NCBI GenBank assembly: GCA_031401675.1
Contig: JANNRR010000060.1
Location: forward strand, 1-26,848
Source of the DNA: JANNRR01 sp031401675
Lineage (GTDB): Bacteria; Pseudomonadota; Alphaproteobacteria; Rhodobacterales; Rhodobacteraceae
Length of the DNA stretch: 26,848 bases
Reading direction: 5' to 3'
The notes under the pieces were generated by a model. The model saw only the letters and a program-made list of their open reading frames with translations. It was not told the origin of the DNA and did not search any database. Of the stretch, positions 15,788 through 22,096 are shown piece after piece. The first letter of the stretch is position 1. Every line of letters begins with the position of its first letter. The position numbers and the translations under genes were made by a program.

Positions 15788-15805
15788 AAATTGTCTATAC
15801 AATTT
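15788..15805. promoter_or_regulatory. Perfect operator-like palindrome AAATTGT-ctat-ACAATTT
   Basis: Two 7-bp arms with a 4-bp spacer form an 18-bp dyad in an AT-rich patch. The core TTGT-N4-ACAA resembles sites bound by GntR-family (FadR/FCD-type) repressors, though no such regulator gene is in this window. It lies about 590 bases upstream of the sorted surface protein start, so any target is uncertain; a short unstable hairpin in RNA is another reading. Confidence 0.4.
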
Positions 15806-15938
15806 AGGGGAGAATTCCGGACTTCACCCGGCTATCGCAAACCTGGCCCCGGTGAACAGGGCAGGAACTGTCGAGGTGTCGCCGCAAGGAAGCCCCCACC
15901 GGCCAACCGCTGACGGGACAACGCCGGCGCGCCCGGGC

Positions 15939-15960
15939 GATCTGGCTTTGTTGCCAGATC
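15939..15960. terminator. 8-bp hairpin downstream of the secreted-protein gene
   Basis: GATCTGGC (15939-15946), loop tttgtt, GCCAGATC (15953-15960): a perfect stem about 135 bases beyond the stop codon of the minus-strand secreted-protein gene. There is no U-run on the minus strand; on the plus strand it is followed by a mildly T-rich stretch. It may end transcription or belong to a decayed element. Confidence 0.35.
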
Positions 15961-16094
15961 TTCATCATTGGCTCCGGCGCGCCGGGGCTGCGAAGCCTGG
16001 AATGCGGCGCCAATGGCCGGATTTTCCTGGTCTGAGCCGCAGCAGGCCGCGCCGGACGCCGCACGGGATTCAATCCTGTGTTGAGCAGGTTGCT

Positions 16095-17666
16095 TCAGGG
16101 CGCGGCCTCTGATTCTGCGGCTTGCAGCACCTGACCTTTGATCAGATAGCGGACGGACCGACCGTCGGACAGTTTGCCATCGGCGCCGAAACTGAGCGGA
16201 TTTTCGCCACCGATCCGGGTCCATCCGGTCAGTCGGCCCGCCACATCATGGTGATAGACATCGCGCCAGGGTGCTGACCAGTGCAGCATCGGGTCGAAGA
16301 AAGCTCCACGCCGTTTGGCATCGTAGTCGACCTCGGCCAGCCGCATCGTGCCATCCGGGCCGGGCGCATAGCGGCGGACCTGATGGGTGGGGAAGCTGAC
16401 AGAAACAAAGCCGGGCGCGGAATCGTGGACGCCGTTGTGGGCGAACACAGCGATATCGACCCGGTCGGACAGAAGCGGCGTGTGCGGGTCGACCGGGCGG
16501 CGGTCCTGCCAATCCAGACTGATCCGGGCCGTCTGGCCCCGCGCTTCCAGAACCTCGATCCGCACCGCCGTCGGGTCGCCGCGCAGCAAAACCCAATTGA
16601 ACGTCAGGACACGGTCATTGGGGTCACGGGTGGCAGCAGCGCTGACCAGCATCGACCGACTGAAGGCCGGGCTGCGCCAGACTCGGGCAATGGCGGATGG
16701 CGTGTCGAAAAGCCGTTCCGACTGATCGGCCAGGCCGGCCTTGCCGGTGAAATCCTCCTGCAAGACCGACAGGATCACCAGGGGCGGAATGTCGTTTGGG
16801 GTCAAACTGTTGGCCAGCGCGATCATGCGTTCCGGCGCGATCGCCAGACTGTCGAAGACCGAAGGATGCGCCGCCCCGGACAGATAATCCGCGCGCGAAG
16901 TCACGCCGGTTTGCGCCCGGCGGAACACCATCTGTACCGTCGGGGACACCAGACCCTCGGCCACCAGCCGGTCGCGCGTGTCTGGCCGAAACGCGGCAAG
17001 GATCAGGCCGACGGCGCGCAGGAACGGCTGGTCGGTATGCGAGGAGCCCTGGCTGACCAACATGTAGGGCCAGTTGGCCGGAAAAAGGTCGACGGCATCG
17101 TGATCGTTGTGTTCGGGATAGACATAGATCTGGTTGGACACATAGGACTGCCAGGCGCGCAAAGGGCCGTCCGGCTGGGTCATTGCCAGACGGGGAAGGC
17201 TGCGTTGTGCCGGGCCAACGACAACGGCGGTCGAGGAGTTGCCAAAGGCGATGCCGGGCAGCAGGATGCGGTCGGCAAGCCCCAGATCCAGGTTGCGCGC
17301 GATCAGATCGGGCGCATAGCGCAGCCGGGTCAGTTTCGGGAACAGGGTGACGGGAAGCGGCGAGTGGTTGCGGTCACGGTTGTCATAGATCACCCCGGCA
17401 AGACCCGCAGCCGCGCCGGAATTGCGCAGCACCCGCAGCAGCCGGGCGGCGGGACTGACATCGGCGGGATCGATTTCGGGTTTTCGGGAGGGGGTGGCCG
17501 ATGTAGTTGGCGCAGTTCGCAGGACATATCGCACCAGTCCCAGGTCCAGAACCAGGTCCTGCCCCGACAGGACCACCTCGGCGGCGGCAGGCGCGTCGGA
17601 ATCGGCGTGACCGGCCAAAGGCAGAACGCTGATCAGAAGAACCAGACTGCAGACCCTTACATGCAT
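16095..17666 (-). CDS. Secreted protein of unknown function with Ig/PKD-like C-terminal part
   Basis: 523 residues, not assigned to a named family. A signal peptide (about 1-22, MHVRVCSLVL to AGHA) indicates export. Notable segments are VIYDNRDRNHSPL, a stretch IYVYPEHNDHD followed by LFPANWPYMLVSQGSSHTDQ, and RLFDTPSAIARVWRSPAFSR. A later region with DRVLTFNWVLLRGDPTAVRI then DRVDIAVFAHNG has the look of an Ig/PKD-type beta-sandwich. The YPEHNDHD and SQGSSHTD stretches are rich in Asp/His/Ser and could bind metal or form an active site; this is speculation. The start is ATG 17666, with CAGGA 6 bases upstream; the frame is open further but without a site. It is divergent from the spike-base-like gene, sharing a 161-bp promoter region, which suggests co-regulation. 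The coding call is strong because of the signal peptide and codon use. Confidence 0.85.
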   Translation of the reverse strand: MHVRVCSLVLLISVLPLAGHADSDAPAAAEVVLSGQDLVLDLGLVRYVLRTAPTTSATPSRKPEIDPADVSPAARLLRVLRNSGAAAGLAGVIYDNRDRNHSPLPVTLFPKLTRLRYAPDLIARNLDLGLADRILLPGIAFGNSSTAVVVGPAQRSLPRLAMTQPDGPLRAWQSYVSNQIYVYPEHNDHDAVDLFPANWPYMLVSQGSSHTDQPFLRAVGLILAAFRPDTRDRLVAEGLVSPTVQMVFRRAQTGVTSRADYLSGAAHPSVFDSLAIAPERMIALANSLTPNDIPPLVILSVLQEDFTGKAGLADQSERLFDTPSAIARVWRSPAFSRSMLVSAAATRDPNDRVLTFNWVLLRGDPTAVRIEVLEARGQTARISLDWQDRRPVDPHTPLLSDRVDIAVFAHNGVHDSAPGFVSVSFPTHQVRRYAPGPDGTMRLAEVDYDAKRRGAFFDPMLHWSAPWRDVYHHDVAGRLTGWTRIGGENPLSFGADGKLSDGRSVRYLIKGQVLQAAESEAAP

Positions 17667-17827
17667 GCCGTATCCTGCCCGGTCCATTCGGCTGAGACCA
17701 GCCTGTGTTGCGCAGCGTGGCAAAGTTGCGAACGCCGGGGTTGCCGGCGGTTAAGGCCACGGGCGTAGGGAATGCGGCAATCACGGCAAAGGGCGAACGC
17801 GCCCGGGGCCCCATCGAGGCGACAGCA

Positions 17828-18091
17828 ATGGCAGATGACTTTCAGGATCATGACACCGGCCTGACCTCTCCGGCGGTGAATGCGGCAGACATCGTCCCCA
17901 GCGATGCGGCGGCGCTGCCGTTTTCCACACGGGCAATCTATGTCGGCAGCACCGGCAATCTGCGAATTCAGCTGGTAACCGGCGATTTGGTGACGCTGAC
18001 CAACGTTCAGGCCGGGTCATTCTATCCGGTGCGGGTCGCGCAGGTGATGGCCACGGGCACCACGGCGGGCGGGCTGGTCGGGCTGCGCTGA
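17828..18091 (+). CDS. Spike base protein of the Rcc01079 (GTA head-spike GhsA-like) family
   Basis: 87 residues. The pattern of short beta-strands is characteristic of the family named after Rhodobacter capsulatus Rcc01079: N-terminal DDFQDHDTGLTSPAVNA, then VPSDAAALPFSTRAIYVGS, GNLRIQLVTGD, and the ending FYPVRVAQVMATGTTAGGLV. In R. capsulatus that protein forms the base of the head spike by which gene transfer agent particles bind the capsule. Here no other capsid, tail or spike-fibre gene is nearby; instead it stands between an unknown secreted protein (divergent) and an acetyltransferase 69 bases downstream. The start is ATG 17828, 6 bases after GAGGCG; the longer open frame upstream lacks support. 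It has no signal peptide or membrane segment. It could be a GTA accessory gene located by chance, or a phage-derived part reused for polysaccharide contact. Confidence 0.78.
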   Translation: MADDFQDHDTGLTSPAVNAADIVPSDAAALPFSTRAIYVGSTGNLRIQLVTGDLVTLTNVQAGSFYPVRVAQVMATGTTAGGLVGLR

Positions 18092-18160
18092 CGCTTGGTG
18101 ATGGACCTTGGCCCGGCATCGCCCTAGGCTGGCGGCAAAACGGGGCTGGCGGGGCGGGAC

Positions 18161-18703
18161 ATGGCGGCGGGACAGCGGAGCCTTTTGGCGCGGTTGGGGC
18201 ATGCGGTGGGGTCGTTGCTTGATCCGGGCGTGCTCCTGCATCCGTTCCGGATGCTGCACTATTATGGCTACAGCCACGTCAAGCCGCGCCGCCTGTTGAC
18301 ACTGGGTCAGGGGGTTCGGCTGGCACCGAACGTGTCGTTCGCCAATGCCGAACGGATCGCGCTGGGCGACCATGTGCAGGTCGGGGCTCGCTGTTCGCTG
18401 TGGGCGGGAAAGACCGGCGGCTGGATCAGGGTCGGTGCCGGCACCACCTTCGGGCCGGACTGTTTCGTGACGGCGGCCGACTACGGATTGGCCGCCGGAA
18501 CCCCGATCACCGATCAGCCGATGACGGACCGCGACATCATGATCGGGCGCGACTGCTGGATCGGGGCGCGAGCGATCCTGACGGCGGGCATCACTCTGGG
18601 CGACGGCTGCGTGGTCGGCGCAGGTGCCGTGGTCACCCGCGATGTCCCGGCAGGCGCGATCGTCGCCGGGGTTCCGGCAAAAGTCATGCGGATGCGGAGC
18701 TAA
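18161..18703 (+). CDS. Hexapeptide-repeat acyl/acetyltransferase (WcaF/LbH type)
   Basis: 180-residue cytoplasmic enzyme, probably acetyl-CoA-dependent O-acetylation of a sugar in the polymer or its precursor. The first ~45 residues are a helical lead. From about 50 to 170 run left-handed beta-helix hexapeptide turns (VRLAPNVSFANAERIALGDH, then IMIGRDCWIGARAILTAGIT and LGDGCVVGAGAVVTRDVPAG), ending with the standard AIVAGVPAKVMRMR. ATG 18161 is preceded by GGGGCGGG. It lies 69 bases after the spike-base-like gene on the same strand and may be co-transcribed. A hairpin and repeat follow about 50 bases after the stop. The family is certain; the acceptor sugar is not. Confidence 0.9.
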   Translation: MAAGQRSLLARLGHAVGSLLDPGVLLHPFRMLHYYGYSHVKPRRLLTLGQGVRLAPNVSFANAERIALGDHVQVGARCSLWAGKTGGWIRVGAGTTFGPDCFVTAADYGLAAGTPITDQPMTDRDIMIGRDCWIGARAILTAGITLGDGCVVGAGAVVTRDVPAGAIVAGVPAKVMRMRS

Positions 18704-19019
18704 AGCGGGATGAAGTTTGTGGGAACCGTTTTGCTACCTCGCTGAGGCCAGTGGGGGTTTTGCACCCCCACACCCCCGCAGGATATTTGAGCCAAAGTGA
18801 AGCGAAATTTGAATCAAATTGCGAGGAGTGGGTCTGGTCCGGGGTTCCATCAGACATCGTCACGCTCCTGGACGGGTCGACCCATGCCTTGCCGGTGACA
18901 GTTCCCCGAAGGCCGGATTGCAGACCGTGTATCTCAGGAAATGCTTGCGCCAGTCGGAACCGCTTCGAAGCGAGCTGTGTTAAAGGGGCGGAATGCGACC
19001 GGCAACCGGACCACGCGCC
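18704..19019. other. Intergenic gap between convergent acetyltransferase and GT2 genes
   Basis: 316 bases without a gene. It contains the hairpin/repeat described at 18751-18803; the remaining ~215 bases show no recognisable gene or motif. Confidence 0.5.
18751..18803 (+). repeat. Hairpin plus conserved intergenic repeat-like sequence (likely terminator)
   Basis: GTGGGGG (18751-18757), loop ttttgca, CCCCCAC (18765-18771), followed by accccCGCAGGATATTTGAGCC and AAAGTGAAGCG. This hairpin followed by a CAGGATATTT-AAGTGAAG stretch resembles a short intergenic element that is frequent after genes in Rhodobacteraceae genomes (from memory, not searched). It lies 48 bases after the acetyltransferase stop, between convergent genes, where a terminator is expected. 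Confidence 0.5.
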
Positions 19020-19883
19020 CTACGCGATCGACCGCCCCGCCGCCTGCCGCAACATCCAGCCCGCCCGGCACAGGCGCAACCGGGTCAGCGTGGCCAGGGT
19101 ACGGAGCCGTTCGCCCGGGCCGTTCAGCTTCTGACTTGCTAGCACCTTTGGCGCATGCGCCAGAACGCTGAGCGGCATCGCCAGCGCCTTGATCGTCCAT
19201 TTCGCCCGGGCCCCAATGCCGGCACCGTTCACCCCGAACCCCTCTACGGTCAGCCGCAGCCACTTGTGCCGCAGCGCTGCCCAGTCAGCGCGCGATGGAT
19301 GGCCGACCCGCACCTGTTCGGCGCAGATCAGCCGGTAGCCTTTGGCCCGCGCCCGGTGGCACCAGTCCAGATCCTCGGACACGCCCGGAACCATTGGCCC
19401 GACTGCCTCGAACACATCGCGCCGGGTCAAGAGGTTGGCGGTGACCGAGAAGCCCTTTTTCTCGATATAGCTGCGGTAATCGAAGGCGAACACCGCTTCG
19501 AAGCCCTGGGCGCCACTGCGGGGCGGCGGGGTTTCATCGAACACATCGATTGCCCCGCCGACCAAATCGGCCTGCCCGGCGGCCGACAGGGCGGCAGCAA
19601 GCCAGTCGGGCGACGGCAGGCAGTCGCAGTCCAGAAAGAACAGGCGCGGTGCGGTGGTTTCGGCCACTCCCCGGTTACGCGCCAGCGCCGCGCCCTTGCG
19701 GAGTTCGGTCACGAAGCGCACCGACGGGTGGGCACCGATCAGCGGGTCCAGCGGCTCGGTCGAGCCATTGTCGACCACCACCACCTCCACCGCCGAGACG
19801 TCCTGAGACATCAACGCAGCCAAACAGCGGGCCAGCCGCGCGGCATCATTGAAGTGCGGGATGATGACGGCGGCGACCGGCAT
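19020..19883 (-). CDS. Glycosyltransferase family 2 (second gene of the pair)
   Basis: 287-residue GT-A fold transferase adding a sugar to the growing lipid-linked glycan on the cytoplasmic face. Motifs: VAAVIIPHFND at the N-terminus, VVVDNGS (35-41), the RNRG segment near residue 70, the DxD-type metal site FLDCDCLPSPDW (Asp85, Asp87), and the acceptor-side SEDLDWCHRARAKG (169-182). The C-terminal part is helical and basic without clear membrane spans. ATG 19883 lies three bases after the stop of the upstream GT gene, so translation is probably coupled. Donor and linkage cannot be predicted. Confidence 0.9.
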   Translation of the reverse strand: MPVAAVIIPHFNDAARLARCLAALMSQDVSAVEVVVVDNGSTEPLDPLIGAHPSVRFVTELRKGAALARNRGVAETTAPRLFFLDCDCLPSPDWLAAALSAAGQADLVGGAIDVFDETPPPRSGAQGFEAVFAFDYRSYIEKKGFSVTANLLTRRDVFEAVGPMVPGVSEDLDWCHRARAKGYRLICAEQVRVGHPSRADWAALRHKWLRLTVEGFGVNGAGIGARAKWTIKALAMPLSVLAHAPKVLASQKLNGPGERLRTLATLTRLRLCRAGWMLRQAAGRSIA

Positions 19884-19886
19884 CGC

Positions 19887-20822
19887 TCAATAGCCCCGCA
19901 GCCAGTCGCGCCGCTGTTGCCAAACCTGCGACCACAGGGCGAACCGCTCGGCCGAGCCATTGCGGCCCGCCAGCTTCATCGCCCAGCTTGCGGCGTAGCG
20001 GACCCAGACCCGCAGCCACATCAGCGCCACGCCGATGGGGACCTGCCACCGGGGCAGGTGATCACAGATCAGGGTGATGCGGCCTTTCACCAGCAACAGC
20101 TGCTTGTCGGGCCGAGTGCCGGATGACGCGCCGATGATGTGCATGATCTCGGCGTCGGGGGTGATCATCGGAGCATAACCAAGACCCGCCGCCCGGATGC
20201 ACAGGTCGGCATCTTCGCCGTACATGAAGTAGCGCAGGTCGAACCCGCCAAGCTGGTTCCACAGCGCGCGCCGGATCAGCAGGAAGCAGCCGACGACGAT
20301 ATCCACATTCCGCACCGAGTCGCGGTTCCAGCCACACAGCGCCTCGGGGTTGAACAGGTGGGAGCGCGGAAACGCCGCCGTCAGCCCGAACGCCGAACAG
20401 AACGTGCTCCACAGTGTTATTCGGCCCCAGCAACTGGCGATGTTCAGCCGCCCGTCGGGAAACACCGTGCGTCCGCCATAGATGCCGGCCTGTGGATGGG
20501 TGCGGGCGAAACTCATCAGATTGTCGATGGCACCGTCGTGCACCTCGGTATCGGGGTTCAGAAGCAGCAACCATTCGGTGTCGGCAGCGGCGGCAACGAC
20601 ATTGTTCGCCTTGGCAAACCCCAGATTGTCGGGCGAGCGGATCAGATCAGCCTGGGGAAAGGCTTCGGCCACTGCATCTGCCGAACCATCCTGCGACGCG
20701 TTGTCGAACAGAACCGCGCGAAACCGGGTGATACGGGTGGTTTGATACAGGGTGCGCAGGGCCGAAAGGGTCAGCTGCCGGGTGTTGTAGCTGACGATAA
20801 TGACGGTCAGTTCCGGTGGCAT
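19887..20822 (-). CDS. Glycosyltransferase family 2, rhamnosyltransferase-like (first gene of the pair)
   Basis: 311 residues. Motifs of the WbbL/rhamnosyltransferase-like branch are clear: LTVIIVSYNTR (5-15), LFDNASQDGS (38-47), SPDNLGFAKANN (63-74), LLNPDTEV (87-94) and MYGEDADLCIRA (200-211). The C-terminal region has a hydrophobic stretch with Trp-rich helices (about 265-285) that may touch the membrane. ATG 20822 is supported by GGAAG a few bases upstream. It forms a two-gene unit with the following GT2 gene. The upstream 225 bases are shared with a divergent rhamnosyltransferase-like gene. The donor may be dTDP-rhamnose, but no rhamnose-synthesis genes are in the window. Confidence 0.9.
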   Translation of the reverse strand: MPPELTVIIVSYNTRQLTLSALRTLYQTTRITRFRAVLFDNASQDGSADAVAEAFPQADLIRSPDNLGFAKANNVVAAAADTEWLLLLNPDTEVHDGAIDNLMSFARTHPQAGIYGGRTVFPDGRLNIASCWGRITLWSTFCSAFGLTAAFPRSHLFNPEALCGWNRDSVRNVDIVVGCFLLIRRALWNQLGGFDLRYFMYGEDADLCIRAAGLGYAPMITPDAEIMHIIGASSGTRPDKQLLLVKGRITLICDHLPRWQVPIGVALMWLRVWVRYAASWAMKLAGRNGSAERFALWSQVWQQRRDWLRGY

Positions 20823-21047
20823 GATCTTCCGTGGCGTATTGGCGCGGTGCAGTGTCCCCGCCTCTTGCCCCAGTCCGGGCAGAAATGCCAGTTGCGATCA
20901 TGGCGGCCCCGGAACAATGCGCGGACATCCACCAGACTGTGGTCTGAACGGACGAAATTCGCGGCGGCGTGTCTTTGTTTTCGGATTCCATTGGGTTAGT
21001 GTCACCCTTGGATTGACCTGACCTCTTCTGATCGGTTTCGACCTGAC

Positions 21048-21890
21048 ATGGCGATTTCCACGGCGAGCGTTCCGCATGTGCTGATGACGCGGTTCAACCT
21101 TGCAACCCCCGGGCGCGAGGCTGCGATCCGCAACCGGCCGGACTGGCTGGCCGGCCGCTTTGCCTTGTTCGAGGATTTCTGTCTGCCGTCTGTGGCAGCC
21201 CAGACCAGCCGCGATTTCACCTGGATCGTCTATTTCGACAAGGATACCCCGGACCAGTTCAAGGACCGTGTGGCCGAGTTGCAGCGCGCCGTACCCTTTG
21301 AGGCGTATTACACCGGGCTTTTCCCGGCGTCGGGCTGGCCGCAGTCGTTGCAGCAGGTGCTTGGCAGCATGCCGCCCCGGATCCTGACCAGCCGCCTTGA
21401 CAATGACGACGCGCTGGCCCGCGATTATATGGAGCGGACGGCAGACGCGGCCGCCGGCCTGAACCCCGACCCGCGCACGGCCATCGTGATCACCGAAGGC
21501 TTCATCCGGTCAGGGGCCAGGGCCTACCGCATCCGGCATCCCTGCAATGCCTTCACCAGTTGGCTGGAACGAACCGACGGGCCGGACGAGGTGATGACGG
21601 CGATGGGGATCGTGCATATCGACGCGGCCAAGTTCGGGCCTTTGGTGCAGGTGCCGGGCGAGGGCGGCTGGCTGCAGGTGGTGCATGGCGGCAACGTGTC
21701 CAACAAGGTGCGCGGAACCCGGATTGCGCCGGACCGGTTGGCCGAACGCTTTCACCCCGGTGCCTTGGTCGGGCTGGAGCCTTCCTCGCCAGTTGCAATC
21801 GGACTGGACAACGCGGTTCTGTCGCCACTGCGCGAAGGCCGCGACCAGTTGATCAACACCGCGCGCCGGTTGCGCCGGATTCTGGGCTGA
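21048..21890 (+). CDS. Putative rhamnosyltransferase (PF11316-type glycosyltransferase)
   Basis: 280 residues resembling the putative rhamnosyltransferase family. It begins HVLMTRFNL (10-18). It continues with RFALFEDFCLPSVAAQTSRD (37-56), WIVYFDKDTP (59-68), the central metal-site-like RILTSRLDNDDALARDY (111-127) and GNVSNKVRG in the C-terminal half. There is no signal peptide or membrane segment, so it is cytoplasmic. ATG 21048 is the only good start; no strong ribosome-binding site is seen. It is divergent from the GT2 pair and followed after about 200 bases by the type I secretion transporter gene. The donor sugar is not proven by sequence. Confidence 0.85.
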   Translation: MAISTASVPHVLMTRFNLATPGREAAIRNRPDWLAGRFALFEDFCLPSVAAQTSRDFTWIVYFDKDTPDQFKDRVAELQRAVPFEAYYTGLFPASGWPQSLQQVLGSMPPRILTSRLDNDDALARDYMERTADAAAGLNPDPRTAIVITEGFIRSGARAYRIRHPCNAFTSWLERTDGPDEVMTAMGIVHIDAAKFGPLVQVPGEGGWLQVVHGGNVSNKVRGTRIAPDRLAERFHPGALVGLEPSSPVAIGLDNAVLSPLREGRDQLINTARRLRRILG

Positions 21891-22096
21891 AATGCGGACT
21901 GAAATCGGGGGCATTCGTTGAATGTCGCGAAACAATCCCGTCTTGGACACGGTTAAGCAATAATTCTGGCAACAGACTGTCATCCGCAAGACGAGGTGCT
22001 AGACCGTGCCGGTGCGGGCGATTAGGCTGAACGGGCCTACATCACAGCATCTGCCAAACGACAGCATGACTGGCAGGAATGCGAGGGCAGGACAGA

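Larger units (their letters stand above)
15341..16094. other. 754-bp stretch without a convincing gene
   Basis: It lies between the secreted-protein gene stop (16095) and the promoter of the sorted surface protein. Open frames here have unconvincing composition. An AT-rich patch (about 15730-15810) carries a palindrome, and a hairpin lies at 15939-15960; these are listed separately. Two GC-rich near-copies, CGCCGGCGCGCC (15922-15933) and TCCGGCGCGCCG (15973-15984), flank that hairpin. The length could hold a small RNA or decayed sequence, but none is recognised. Confidence 0.4.

Noticed and set aside
15922..15984. GC-rich near-repeats flanking a hairpin, considered as ends of a decayed insertion sequence
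   Set aside because: The copies are short and partly self-palindromic, no transposase remnant or target duplication was found.
16281..17768. 495-codon plus-strand open frame opposite the secreted-protein gene
   Set aside because: Composition typical of an antisense shadow; the minus-strand frame has the signal peptide and ribosome-binding site.
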